64,000 nucleotides of DNA. Source: Caballeronia insecticola (GTDB taxonomy: Bacteria; Pseudomonadota; Gammaproteobacteria; Burkholderiales; Burkholderiaceae). The translations under genes and the position numbers were made by a program. The DNA lies in NCBI RefSeq assembly GCF_000402035.1, contig NC_021287.1:2294001-2358000 (forward strand), read 5' to 3'. The notes under the pieces are model-generated. The model worked only from the letters and a program-made list of their open reading frames with translations. It searched no databases and was not told where the DNA came from. Numbering within the stretch: position 1 is the first letter of the stretch; every line of letters begins with the position of its first letter. Shown here in pieces: positions 9,970 through 18,553 of the stretch.

Positions 9970-11031
9970 TCAAGCACGTTGCGCGTAGTTCGTTTCGACC
10001 CATTTGCGGTATTCGCCCGACGCGACTTCGTCAGCCCACGCCTGGTTGTCCAGATACCACTGGACCGTCTTCGCGAGGCCGGTTTCGAAGGTTTCCGCGG
10101 GCTTCCAGCCGAGTTCGCGTTCGAGCTTGCGCGCGTCGATTGCATAGCGGCGGTCGTGGCCCGGGCGGTCCGTCACATAGGTGATCTGATCACGATACGA
10201 GCCGCTCGACTTCGGCTTGGCGCGGTCGAGCAGATCGCACAGCGTATGCACGACTTCGAGATTCTTCTTCTCGTTCCAGCCGCCGACGTTATACGTTTCG
10301 CCAAGTGCGCCGCGCGCAAGCACTTCGCGGATCGCAGAGCAGTGGTCGCCCACGTAGAGCCAGTCACGCACGTTTTGGCCATCGCCATAAACGGGCAAGG
10401 GCTTGCCCGCCAGCGCGTTGGCGATCATCAGCGGAATCAGCTTCTCGGGGAACTGGTACGGGCCGTAATTGTTGGAACAATTGGTCGTGAGGACCGGCAG
10501 GCCATAAGTATGGTGGTACGCACGCACCAAGTGATCGGAGCCGGCCTTGGTTGCCGAGTACGGACTGTTCGGCGCGTAGGGCGTGGTTTCAGAGAATTGC
10601 GGATCCGTTGCCGACAGCGAGCCGAAAACCTCGTCCGTGGAGACATGCAGGAAGCGGAACGCCTGCTTTTCTGCCTCGGGCAACGCGCTCCAGTACATGC
10701 GGGTTGCCTCGAGCAGCGTGAACGTGCCGACCACGTTCGTCTGGACGAAATCGGCCGGACCGTGGATGGAACGGTCCACATGGCTTTCCGCCGCGAAGTG
10801 CAGGACGGCGCGCGGCTTGTGTTGCGCGAGCAACGCATCCATTGCAGCACGGTCGCAGATGTCGGCGCGGACGAACACGTGACGGGCATCGTCCTTGAGC
10901 GACTTGAGCGTTCCGAGATTCCCCGCGTACGTGAGTTTGTCGACGTTGAGAATGGGCTCAGCCGAGCCTGCGAGCCAATCCAGAACAAAGTTAGCGCCGA
11001 TAAAGCCGGCGCCGCCCGTCACGAGAATCAT
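9970..11031 (-). CDS. rfbB: dTDP-glucose 4,6-dehydratase
   Basis: RmlB, a 353-residue extended SDR with bound NAD. It shows the N-terminal [15 protein letters not shown]ossmann motif, [12 protein letters not shown], the STDEVFG segment with the acidic catalytic pair, and the active-site [15 protein letters not shown]. It is the first gene of the minus-strand polysaccharide cluster, with GAGGG about 8 bases upstream. Its promoter should lie in the 344-base gap shared with apaH. RmlB next to apaH is the usual right border of O-antigen loci in Burkholderia, which supports reading this as the O-antigen cluster. Confidence 0.96.
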   Translation of the reverse strand: MILVTGGAGFIGANFVLDWLAGSAEPILNVDKLTYAGNLGTLKSLKDDARHVFVRADICDRAAMDALLAQHKPRAVLHFAAESHVDRSIHGPADFVQTNVVGTFTLLEATRMYWSALPEAEKQAFRFLHVSTDEVFGSLSATDPQFSETTPYAPNSPYSATKAGSDHLVRAYHHTYGLPVLTTNCSNNYGPYQFPEKLIPLMIANALAGKPLPVYGDGQNVRDWLYVGDHCSAIREVLARGALGETYNVGGWNEKKNLEVVHTLCDLLDRAKPKSSGSYRDQITYVTDRPGHDRRYAIDARKLERELGWKPAETFETGLAKTVQWYLDNQAWADEVASGEYRKWVETNYAQRA

Positions 11032-11375
11032 AAAAATGCCCTCTTCGCTGTAAAAAAGCCAAATAAGCTGAACGCGTGTTCAAAAATGCGAAAAAATTGC
11101 ACCATGAAACCCGCTAATCCACACGTCCTAATTGCAGGGCCGAACTTTTACGCGCTTAAACGAAAAACGGCCAACTATCAATTATAAGGCCAGGCAAAGC
11201 GAAAACTACGCACCTAACAACTTGATACAGCTAGAGGTTGACAGTTGCATCGCGTTGCAACATGTAACCGGCGGGCGGAACATGCGCGACCGGACGGTAT
11301 CTATCGTCTGCTCCATAATGCCCGGACATTCCGATCCCGACCTGATCTCCCGCGCACCACCACGCATTCCCTTAA
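11032..11375 (+). other. Divergent intergenic region between rfbB and apaH
   Basis: A 344-base gap with a more AT-rich left half. It must hold the promoters of the polysaccharide operon (leftward) and apaH (rightward). About 38 bases before the rfbB start is a short inverted repeat TGAAC-GCGT-GTTCA at 11069-11082, a possible operator. Rightward, a consensus TTGACA lies at 11238-11243, but the hexamer 17 bases later (CATGTA) is a poor -10, so I do not call a firm promoter. No open reading frame here looks coding. Confidence 0.5.
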
Positions 11376-12236
11376 ATGACCGACGCCCTCCCTTCCATCA
11401 ACGACCTCTCCCCCGCTCCCCTCGTCTTCGGCGACCTCCAGGGCTGCCGCGACCCTTTCCAGCGCCTCCTGAAAAAAGCCGACGTCCGCGACGACGTGCC
11501 GCTCTGGTTCGCAGGCGACCTGATCAACCGCGGCCCGAAGTCGCTGCAGACGCTGCGCGACGTAATCGCGCTCGGCTCGCGCGCGACCGTCGTGCTGGGC
11601 AATCACGATTTGAATCTGCTGTCGGTCGCGGCCGGCCTGCGCAAGCCCAAGAAAGGCGACACGCTCGACGAAATCCTCGCCGCGCCCGATGCCGCCGACC
11701 TGATCGAATGGGTGCGCCACAAACCAGTCGCGCATTTCGAGAACGGCATGCTGATGGTCCACGCCGGCGTGCTTCCCCAATGGGACGCGGCCATGACGAT
11801 GGAACTTGCGCACGAGCTCGAATGCGCATTGCGTGCGCCGAACTGGAAGGAAACGCTTGCCGCGCTATACGGCAACGAGCCGCACCGTTGGGACGATTCG
11901 CTGAGCGGCGCGGACCGCCTGCGCGTGATCTATAACGCGCTGACGCGTATCCGCTTCTGCACGGCCGAAGGCGCGATGGAATTCGCCAACAACGGCGGCC
12001 CCGATGCCGCGCCGCCCGGCTACATGCCGTGGTTCGACGCGCCCGGGCGTCGCACGCAGGACGTGACGATCGTCTTCGGCCATTGGGCCGCGCTCGGCCT
12101 CATGATCCGCGACGACGTGCTATGCCTGGATTCCGGCTGCGTGTGGGGCAACAAGCTGTCGGCGGTGCGGCTCACGGCCGATCCGGCGCAGCGCGTTGTC
12201 ACGCAGGTGAGTTGTTCGATGAAGAAGCAGACGTAA
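11376..12236 (+). CDS. apaH: Bis(5'-nucleosyl)-tetraphosphatase, symmetrical
   Basis: ApaH hydrolyses Ap4A to two ADP and limits alarmone-type dinucleotides; it also decaps Np4-RNA. The metallophosphatase ligands are all present: GDLQGC (in place of the usual GDxHG), GDLINRGPKS and GNHDLNLL, then MVHAGV and the C-terminal FGHWA. The length of 286 residues is normal. The 3' end runs 38 bases into the 3' end of the convergent plsC gene, which is unusually deep for two converging genes. Confidence 0.95.
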   Translation: MTDALPSINDLSPAPLVFGDLQGCRDPFQRLLKKADVRDDVPLWFAGDLINRGPKSLQTLRDVIALGSRATVVLGNHDLNLLSVAAGLRKPKKGDTLDEILAAPDAADLIEWVRHKPVAHFENGMLMVHAGVLPQWDAAMTMELAHELECALRAPNWKETLAALYGNEPHRWDDSLSGADRLRVIYNALTRIRFCTAEGAMEFANNGGPDAAPPGYMPWFDAPGRRTQDVTIVFGHWAALGLMIRDDVLCLDSGCVWGNKLSAVRLTADPAQRVVTQVSCSMKKQT

Positions 12237-13017
12237 CGGGCCGCACGCGCGGCGCGTCCGCGACGTCTGCAATGGCGGCAGGCGCGCCCCGCATCCCCTC
12301 CAACGCCCTCTGCACCGCCGCCTGCGCCTCGCTCGCAAGCAGACGCCGGTCCGCGCCCGGCGCAAGCGGATCGCACACGTAGAGATGCGCGGTCAACGGC
12401 GTCGCCCGCAACAGCGCGCTGAGCGAATCGTCGAGCGTCATGTCGCCGATATACGCGGGCGCCGTCGACTGCCTGCCCTGCGCATCCTCGTACATCAGGC
12501 AGATCGGCTGCACGGGACACGACGCCGACACCGCCGCCTGAAACATGTTCGCGTGAAACGGCAGCAGCGTCTGGCCATCGGTGGTGGTGCCTTCGGGGAA
12601 CACGCACATCTTCTCGCCCGCGAGCAACCGCTCGGCAAGCTCGTGCATGATGCGCTTCGCATCGCTGCGCTTCTCGCGCTGCACGAACACCGTGCCCAAC
12701 TGATGCGCGAGCCATCCGACGACCGGCCAGTTGCGAATCTCCGCCTTCGACACGAACGGCGTCGGCCGCCACGCGTTGATCACGTAGATGTCGATCCACG
12801 AAATGTGATTGCCGACCACGAGCACGCCGTTGTCGAGCCGGGCTTCGTCGTTGTGTACGACGAGCTTCATGCCGCACAGACGCAGCATGTCCAGCGACCA
12901 TGCGCGATTCAGTTCGACGCGCTCGCTCGCCGATGCGCGCGGAAAGCGCCGCGCGACAATCCACATGCCGTACAGCAAGTGAACGACGAGCCGCAGCTTG
13001 CGCCAGACCAATGCCAT
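12199..13017 (-). CDS. plsC: 1-acyl-sn-glycerol-3-phosphate acyltransferase (PlsC family)
   Basis: A 272-residue membrane-anchored acyltransferase. The HX4D catalytic motif appears as NHISWID and the glycerol-phosphate-binding block as VFPEGTTTDG; an N-terminal hydrophobic helix follows MALVWRKLRLVVHLLYG. It would convert lysophosphatidic acid to phosphatidic acid, although some PlsC paralogues acylate other lipids. I start it at 13017, two bases downstream of the pyrC' stop. A longer reading extends through pyrC' and is an artefact. It is the last gene of the yqgE-ruvX-pyrR-pyrB-pyrC'-plsC run, and its tail overlaps apaH on the other strand. Confidence 0.9.
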   Translation of the reverse strand: MALVWRKLRLVVHLLYGMWIVARRFPRASASERVELNRAWSLDMLRLCGMKLVVHNDEARLDNGVLVVGNHISWIDIYVINAWRPTPFVSKAEIRNWPVVGWLAHQLGTVFVQREKRSDAKRIMHELAERLLAGEKMCVFPEGTTTDGQTLLPFHANMFQAAVSASCPVQPICLMYEDAQGRQSTAPAYIGDMTLDDSLSALLRATPLTAHLYVCDPLAPGADRRLLASEAQAAVQRALEGMRGAPAAIADVADAPRVRPVTSASSSNNSPA

Positions 13018-13019
13018 GC

Positions 13020-14297
13020 TCAACGGCTCTCGAATGCGACGTGCCCGGCAACGACCGTCGCCCGCACGCGCGCCGGCAACTCGTAGCCGAGGAACGGCGT
13101 ATTGCGGCCCTGGCTTCTGAGTTTCAGCGGATCGACGCGCCAGTCGGCGGCTGCGTCGAACACGCACAAGTCCGCGAGCGCGCCCGTCGCGATGCGTCCG
13201 GCGGGCAGCTTCAGCACGTCGGCGGGTGCGCAGGTGATGCGCGAGAGTGCCTGCGCGAGCGGCACGCCGGCCTCGCGCGCCCACTTCACCGTCAGCGAAA
13301 GCAGCAGTTCGAGGCCCGTTGCGCCGGGCGTCGCTTCGGCGAAGGGCAGCAGCTTTTCGTCGTCGTCGAGCGGCGTGTGATCGGAGCAGATCGCGTCGAT
13401 GGTGCCGTCCGCCAGGCCCGTGCGAATCGCGTCGCGGTCGCGCTGCGAGCGCAGCGGCGGATCGAGACGGAACTGGGAATCGAAATAGCCGATGTCGATA
13501 TCGGTCAGATGCACGTGATTGATCGTCACGTCGCAGCTCACCGCGAGCCCTTCAGCCTTCGCCGTCCGCACGAGCGCCACGCCCGCCGCCGACGACAGAT
13601 GCGACAGATGCACGCGCGCGCCCGTCACGCGCATCAGCTCGAAAATGGTATGCAGCGCGATGGTTTCCGCCGACACCGGCACGCCCGACAACCCCAGCCG
13701 CGACGCCACCGCGCCGCTCGCCGCCACGCCGCCCTTCGCCATGTACGCATCCTGCGGACGCAGCCACGCGGTGTAGCCGTACGTTGTCGCGTATTGCAGC
13801 GCGCGCAGAAGCGTGCGCGTATCGACGATCGGATTGTCCGCCTGCGAAAGCCCGATACAGCCCGCCTCCGTCAGTTGAACCATCTCGGTGATGGCCTCGC
13901 CCTTCAGGCCGACCGTCAGCGCGCCCAGCGGATACACATGCGCGAGATGCAGTTTCTGCGCGCGGAACTTGAGCATTTCGACGAGACCCGGCTCATCGAG
14001 CACGGGATCGGTGTCGGGCGGGCACACGAGGCTCGTCACGCCGCCCGCCATCGCCGCGGCCATTTCGGATTCGAGCGTCGCCTTGTGCTCGAAGCCCGGC
14101 TCGCGCAGACGCGCGGACAAGTCGACGAAACCGGGCGCGACGTACAGCCCGCTCGCATCGATCACCTTCGCTGCGTTGAAATCGGCGGGCGCGTGGCCGA
14201 TACCGACAATCCTTCCCGCCGCGATGAATACGTCCTGGCGTGCTTCGGTGCCCGCGGCCGGGTCGATGATCGTGCCGCCTTGAATCTGGATCTTCAT
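13020..14297 (-). CDS. pyrC': Dihydroorotase-like protein PyrC' (probably non-catalytic)
   Basis: A 425-residue amidohydrolase-fold protein closely resembling class I dihydroorotase, with GLYVAPGFVDL, TSLVCPPDTDPV, CDVTINHVHLTDIDI, SDHTPLDDDEK and a C-terminal beta domain. The first metal-binding His-x-His of dihydroorotases, expected right after GFVDL, reads S-A-R, so two zinc ligands are missing. Such PyrC' proteins in Pseudomonas and relatives do not make dihydroorotate but form the structural partner of class A aspartate transcarbamoylase. Position directly after pyrB supports the same role here. A catalytic PyrC must then lie outside this window. A run of 11-base repeats separates it from pyrB. 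Confidence 0.9.
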   Translation of the reverse strand: MKIQIQGGTIIDPAAGTEARQDVFIAAGRIVGIGHAPADFNAAKVIDASGLYVAPGFVDLSARLREPGFEHKATLESEMAAAMAGGVTSLVCPPDTDPVLDEPGLVEMLKFRAQKLHLAHVYPLGALTVGLKGEAITEMVQLTEAGCIGLSQADNPIVDTRTLLRALQYATTYGYTAWLRPQDAYMAKGGVAASGAVASRLGLSGVPVSAETIALHTIFELMRVTGARVHLSHLSSAAGVALVRTAKAEGLAVSCDVTINHVHLTDIDIGYFDSQFRLDPPLRSQRDRDAIRTGLADGTIDAICSDHTPLDDDEKLLPFAEATPGATGLELLLSLTVKWAREAGVPLAQALSRITCAPADVLKLPAGRIATGALADLCVFDAAADWRVDPLKLRSQGRNTPFLGYELPARVRATVVAGHVAFESR

Positions 14298-14376
14298 GTC
14301 GCTGTTCTTAGTCGCTGCTTCGTCACTGTTTGGTCGATGCTTAGTCGCTGCTTAGTCGATGCTTAATCGCTGTTGC
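14298..14376 (-). repeat. 11-bp imperfect tandem repeats between pyrB and pyrC'
   Basis: The plus-strand units are GTCGCTGCTTC, GTCACTGTTTG, GTCGATGCTTA, GTCGCTGCTTA, GTCGATGCTTA and ATCGCTGTTGC, running from 14311 to 14376. A degenerate 13-base unit sits at 14298-14310. The array fills the whole intercistronic gap and the last unit forms the end of pyrB, including its stop codon. It leaves little room for a good ribosome-binding site before pyrC'. It looks like replication slippage, but spacing or RNA structure effects on pyrC' translation are possible. Confidence 0.85.
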
Positions 14377-15400
14377 CGGCCACGATGCCCATCACCGCCA
14401 TGCGCACGGCGATGCCGAACGTCACCTGATTCAGGATCACCGACTGCGGGCCGTCGGCCACTTGCGAGTCGATTTCGACGCCGCGGTTCATCGGACCGGG
14501 ATGCATCACGATGGCATCGGGCGCGGCGAGCGCGAGCCGCTCGGGCGTCAAGCCCCAGCTCTTGAAATATTCCTGCGCCGAGGGCAGCAACGCGCCGCTC
14601 ATGCGCTCGTTCTGCAAGCGCAGCATGATGATGACGTCGACGCCCTTCAGGCCTTCGTCGAGATTGTGATAGACGTGCACGCCCATCTGATCGAGATTGC
14701 CCGGCAAGAGCGTGCGCGGCCCGATTGCGCGGACTTCCGGCACCCCGAGCGTGGTGAGCGCGTGAATGTCCGAGCGCGCGACGCGCGAATGCAGAATGTC
14801 CCCGACGATCGCCACGCGCAGCTTCGTGAAGTCGCGCTTGTAATGGCGGATCGTGTACATGTCGAGCAGGCCTTGCGTCGGATGCGCATGACGGCCGTCG
14901 CCCGCATTGATCACGTGCACGTGCGGCGCGCAATGCTCGGCGATCAGATATGGCGCGCCGCTCGACGCATGACGCACGACGAACATGTCGGCGTGCATCG
15001 CGGAGAGATTGTTGATGGTGTCGAGCAGCGATTCGCCCTTGCTCGTCGACGACGCGTTGATGTTCAAATTCAGCACGTCGGCCGAAAGACGCTTCGCCGC
15101 GATCTCGAACGTGGTGCGCGTGCGCGTCGAGTTCTCGAAGAACAGATTGAACACCGACTTGCCGCGCAACAGCGGCACTTTCTTCACTTCGCGGTCGGTC
15201 ACGCTCACGAACTGCTCGGCGGTGTCGAGAATGTGCGTGACGATCGAGCGCGGCAAGCCTTCGATGGTCAGCAGATGCTTGAGCTCGCCATTCTTCGTGA
15301 GCTGCGGGTTGCCCTTGAGAAAGCCGTACCGGAACGAGTCGGCGGTCTTGTCCGATGCGGGCGCGCTCGATTCAGCGGCGCCCTGGGTAGCGGTGTTCAT
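14363..15400 (-). CDS. pyrB: Aspartate carbamoyltransferase catalytic subunit
   Basis: PyrB condenses carbamoyl phosphate with aspartate in pyrimidine synthesis. The carbamoyl-phosphate loop [13 protein letters not shown], the HPTQGLLD motif, the RLQNER loop of the aspartate domain and [11 protein letters not shown] are all intact. From the ATG at 15400 the protein has 345 residues; an upstream in-frame start at 15448 would add 16. The roughly 30-residue N-terminal extension over E. coli PyrB fits class A enzymes, which assemble with a PyrC/PyrC' partner. No pyrI regulatory subunit gene is nearby, which agrees with that class. Confidence 0.95.
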   Translation of the reverse strand: MNTATQGAAESSAPASDKTADSFRYGFLKGNPQLTKNGELKHLLTIEGLPRSIVTHILDTAEQFVSVTDREVKKVPLLRGKSVFNLFFENSTRTRTTFEIAAKRLSADVLNLNINASSTSKGESLLDTINNLSAMHADMFVVRHASSGAPYLIAEHCAPHVHVINAGDGRHAHPTQGLLDMYTIRHYKRDFTKLRVAIVGDILHSRVARSDIHALTTLGVPEVRAIGPRTLLPGNLDQMGVHVYHNLDEGLKGVDVIIMLRLQNERMSGALLPSAQEYFKSWGLTPERLALAAPDAIVMHPGPMNRGVEIDSQVADGPQSVILNQVTFGIAVRMAVMGIVAGNSD

Positions 15401-15478
15401 GATGAATCCAGGTGTTTCTTTGAAAAGAGGCTGAATGTGCAGCCGCAAACTACGAGTCGACGCGCGCGTCGATATACG

Positions 15479-15994
15479 TCAGTGCGTGCGCGGTTCTGTG
15501 GTGAACGTGAATGCGTTTGTTTCGCCGCGCACGAGCACGAGATCCTCGCTCGCGGGCACATCCACCGTGCCGCCGACGAAGCGCGCCGCGATCGGCATTT
15601 CCCGCCCGCCGCGATCCGCGAGCACCGCGAGATCGATCGATGCCGGGCGGCCGTAGTCGTACAGCTCGTTGATCGCCGCGCGCGCGGTGCGGCCGGTGGA
15701 CAACACGTCGTCGATCAGGATGATGCGGCGGCCGTTGACATCGAAAGGCAATTCGGTCGGACGCGCCTGGCTGTGCAGGCCCTTTTTCGCGTAGTCGTCG
15801 CGATGCAGCGCCACGTTCACCACGCCGAAGTGCGGCGCGTTCAGATCCTGCGCGAGCCGCTCGGCGAGCCACACGCCGCCGCTGTAGATGCCCGCGAACA
15901 CGGCGCCGTCGGCCGTGGCGAGCGATGGTCCATAAGCGGCGCGAATCTGTTCGACGAGCACGCGGTAGAGCGACTCGGCGTCAATGGAACTCAT
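15479..15994 (-). CDS. pyrR: Bifunctional pyrimidine regulator / uracil phosphoribosyltransferase PyrR
   Basis: A PRTase-fold protein of about 171 residues from the ATG at 15994. The PRPP-binding motif [18 protein letters not shown] is complete, and the N-terminal half shows [12 protein letters not shown] typical of PyrR. A TTG four codons earlier is an alternative start. PyrR controls pyr genes through mRNA structures in Gram-positive bacteria; in Pseudomonas-type operons its regulatory mode differs. I see no obvious attenuator in the 78 bases between pyrR and pyrB. The ATG lies inside the end of ruvX with 14 bases of overlap, indicating coupling. Confidence 0.9.
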   Translation of the reverse strand: MSSIDAESLYRVLVEQIRAAYGPSLATADGAVFAGIYSGGVWLAERLAQDLNAPHFGVVNVALHRDDYAKKGLHSQARPTELPFDVNGRRIILIDDVLSTGRTARAAINELYDYGRPASIDLAVLADRGGREMPIAARFVGGTVDVPASEDLVLVRGETNAFTFTTEPRTH

Positions 15995-16427
15995 GATCGT
16001 CGGCAAGTCCGTCGAGATATTGTTGAAGGATGACGCGGGCGGCTTCGGCGTCGATCTCGTCGAAGCGGCCGCGCGCGTTGGTGCGCACGCCGCGCTCGCG
16101 CAGATCGGCTTTGGCGTCGACGGACGAATAGCGTTCGTCCACCCATTGCACGGGCACGTTGAAACGGCCGTTCAGCTGGCTGCCGAAGCGTTTGGCGAGC
16201 GCGCTCATTTCGTGCGGCGTGCCGTCGGGATGCATCGGCATGCCGACGACCACGGCGTTGGGCTTCCACTCGTCGAGCAGCTTGCCCACTTCCACGAAGC
16301 GATATTCGCGATTGCGGTTTTCCAGCGTGAGGAGTGCGCGCGCGTTTTTCGTGAGCGTATTGCCGACGGCGACACCAATGCGCTTCTCGCCGTAATCGAA
16401 TGCCAGTAGCGTGGCCTCGCGGCTCAT
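15981..16427 (-). CDS. yqgF: Putative pre-16S rRNA nuclease / RuvX-like resolvase (YqgF)
   Basis: A 148-residue RNase H-fold protein. The first catalytic aspartate lies in [17 protein letters not shown], followed by [17 protein letters not shown] and the conserved WVDERYSS block, with the last acidic residue in [13 protein letters not shown]. YqgF completes 5' maturation of 16S rRNA, and the alternative name RuvX reflects its similarity to resolvases. The start overlaps the yqgE stop by four bases (ATGA), and its end overlaps pyrR. Confidence 0.93.
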   Translation of the reverse strand: MSREATLLAFDYGEKRIGVAVGNTLTKNARALLTLENRNREYRFVEVGKLLDEWKPNAVVVGMPMHPDGTPHEMSALAKRFGSQLNGRFNVPVQWVDERYSSVDAKADLRERGVRTNARGRFDEIDAEAARVILQQYLDGLADDHEFH

Positions 16428-17002
16428 GCGTGCCCTGCTTCGCCGGACAACATAGAGCGCGACACGCCGAGCAGCGAGAGCGCCGCTTCCAGGCGCTCTT
16501 CGGCGGGCACGTCGAAGATGATGCGCGAATCGGCTTCCACGGTGAGCCAGCCGTTCTTCGAGATTTCCTCTTCGAGCTGGCCCGCGCCCCAGCCGGCGTG
16601 ACCCAGCGTGAGCAGGAAACGCTCGGGCCCCTTGCCGCTCGCGACCGCTTCGAGCACGTCCTTCGACGTGGTCATGGCGAGGCCGCCGGGCACGCTCATC
16701 GACGAGCTGTAGGGTTCGCCGTCGCCGGCTTCGTGCAGCACGAAGCCGCGCTCGGTCTGCACGGGACCGCCGAAATAAACGGGCAAATGAACGAGCGGTT
16801 CGATCTCGAGCTTAAGATCGATGCGGTTGAAGAGCGACTGGAGATCGATGTCGGTCGGACGGTTGATGACGAGACCGAGCGCGCCTTTTTCAGTGTGATC
16901 GCAAAGATAGACCACCGTTCCCGAAAACGTCGGATCGACCATGTTCGGCATGGCGATCAGGAACTGATTCGTCAAATTGATGCGATCGGGAGTCTTGGAC
17001 AT
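16424..17002 (-). CDS. yqgE: UPF0301 protein YqgE/AlgH
   Basis: A 192-residue UPF0301 (DUF179) protein, recognised by [19 protein letters not shown] at the start, [35 protein letters not shown] and [17 protein letters not shown]. The biochemical role is not settled; AlgH in Pseudomonas was linked to alginate regulation. It is the first gene of the pyr-plsC operon. Only 30 bases separate it from the divergent photolyase gene. No clear ribosome-binding site precedes it, and a TAAAAT hexamer (17011-17016, minus) lies so close that the [13 protein letters not shown] be nearly leaderless. Confidence 0.93.
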   Translation of the reverse strand: MSKTPDRINLTNQFLIAMPNMVDPTFSGTVVYLCDHTEKGALGLVINRPTDIDLQSLFNRIDLKLEIEPLVHLPVYFGGPVQTERGFVLHEAGDGEPYSSSMSVPGGLAMTTSKDVLEAVASGKGPERFLLTLGHAGWGAGQLEEEISKNGWLTVEADSRIIFDVPAEERLEAALSLLGVSRSMLSGEAGHA

Positions 17003-17032
17003 AATTCAGAATTTTAACAAAGGCGCTGCGAG

Positions 17033-18553
17033 ATGGCCGACTTTGAGCTGGGTCTGGTCTGGTTTCGGCGGGACCTGCGCGCGGCAGACAATGCTGCACT
17101 CTATCACGCGCTTACACGGTGCCGTCGGGTGCTGTGCGCGTTCATTTTCGACCGCGAAATTCTGTCGCCGCTCGCGCGGCACGACAGGCGCGTGCCATTC
17201 ATCCACGCGAGCGTCGCCGAGCTCGACCGCACGCTGCGCGATGCGGGCGGCGCGCTGATCGTCCGGCACGGCGTGCCGCAGCACGAGATTCCCGCGCTCG
17301 CGCGTGAATGCGGCGTGAACGCGGTATTCGCCAATCGCGATTACGAGCCCGCGGCGAAAGCGCGCGACGAAGCCGTCGCGAACACGCTGGCAAGCGCGGA
17401 CGTCGCGTTCTTCACGTTCAAGGATCAGGCCGTCTTCGATCATGACGACGTGATGACGAACGCCGGCAAGCCCTACACCGTCTTCACGCCCTACAAGCGC
17501 AAATGGCTCCAGACGCTCACGCCGGATGCGCTCAGGCCGTATGCATCGGAAGACCGTCTGAACGCGCTGGCGAAGCCGCCGGCGGGCGTCGCGCACGCGC
17601 TGCCGTCGCTTGCCGCCCTCGGCTTTCCGCAGGCCCACGGTCCCGCGTTTCCGGCGGGTACGAGCGGCGCGTTCGAACTCTTCGACGACTTCCACGCGCG
17701 CATGAGCGATTACGGCCGCACGCGCGACTTTCCCGCGCTGAAGGGCCCGAGCTATCTCGGCGTGCATTTGCGTCACGGCACCGTATCGATCCGCGCGCTC
17801 GCCCGCAGCGCACACGACGCGCAGCGTCACGGCGACAAGGGCGCCGAAGTCTGGCTCGGCGAGCTGATCTGGCGCGAGTTCTATTTCTCCGTGCTGCATC
17901 ACTTTCCGCACGTGGGCGTGGCGGGCGATCATCGCGCGTTCAAGCCGGAGTACGACCGCATCCGCTGGGAAACCGGCGAGGCCGCCGACGCGAATTTCGC
18001 CGCATGGTGCGCAGGCGCGACGGGCTATCCGATCGTCGATGCCGCGATGCGTCAGATCAACACGTCCGGATACATGCACAACCGTCTGCGCATGGTGGTG
18101 GCGAGCTTTTTGACGAAGGATCTGGGTATCGACTGGCGGCGCGGCGAAGCGTACTTCGAGGCGTTGCTGAACGACTTCGAGCTGTCCAACAACAACGGCG
18201 GATGGCAATGGGCCGCCTCCAGCGGCTGCGACGCCCAGCCGTACTTCCGCATCTTCAATCCGGTCACGCAGTCGCAGAAATTCGACGCGGCGGGCAAGTT
18301 CATCCGCCATTACGTGCCGGAGATCGCGGGGCTGTCGGACCGCGACATTCACGCGCCGTGGCGCGCGAAGCCCGATGCGCTGGCCGCCGCGCAAATCTCG
18401 CTCGGTGCGGATTATCCGCAACCGCTCGTCGATCACGATGTCGCGAGGAAACGCACGCTCGCGCGTTACGACGTCGTACGCGGGCCGGGCGCGAAAAAAG
18501 CCGCTCCCGCCGATACTGGCGACCACCCCGACGACAACCCCGCCGACGACTAA
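17033..18553 (+). CDS. phrB: Deoxyribodipyrimidine photolyase
   Basis: A 506-residue class I CPD photolyase. It opens with LVWFRRDLRAADNAAL and has the antenna-binding Rossmann domain in about the first 135 residues. The FAD-binding helical domain carries ELIWREFYFSVL, TGYPIVDAAMRQINTSGYMHNR and the highly conserved block NNNGGWQWAASSGCDAQPYF. It repairs cyclobutane pyrimidine dimers with blue light. The C-terminal 30 residues are polar and poorly conserved. Its stop codon overlaps the stop codon of the convergent downstream gene, and its promoter must overlap the start of yqgE. Confidence 0.96.
   Translation: MADFELGLVWFRRDLRAADNAALYHALTRCRRVLCAFIFDREILSPLARHDRRVPFIHASVAELDRTLRDAGGALIVRHGVPQHEIPALARECGVNAVFANRDYEPAAKARDEAVANTLASADVAFFTFKDQAVFDHDDVMTNAGKPYTVFTPYKRKWLQTLTPDALRPYASEDRLNALAKPPAGVAHALPSLAALGFPQAHGPAFPAGTSGAFELFDDFHARMSDYGRTRDFPALKGPSYLGVHLRHGTVSIRALARSAHDAQRHGDKGAEVWLGELIWREFYFSVLHHFPHVGVAGDHRAFKPEYDRIRWETGEAADANFAAWCAGATGYPIVDAAMRQINTSGYMHNRLRMVVASFLTKDLGIDWRRGEAYFEALLNDFELSNNNGGWQWAASSGCDAQPYFRIFNPVTQSQKFDAAGKFIRHYVPEIAGLSDRDIHAPWRAKPDALAAAQISLGADYPQPLVDHDVARKRTLARYDVVRGPGAKKAAPADTGDHPDDNPADD

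Noticed and set aside
9085..11187. A 700-codon plus-strand frame antisense to rfbA and rfbB
   Set aside because: Shadow of the rml genes; no recognisable domain and no ribosome-binding site.
15401..15478. Possible PyrR-dependent attenuator between pyrR and pyrB
   Set aside because: The gap is short and I see no terminator/antiterminator pair or PyrR-binding loop.
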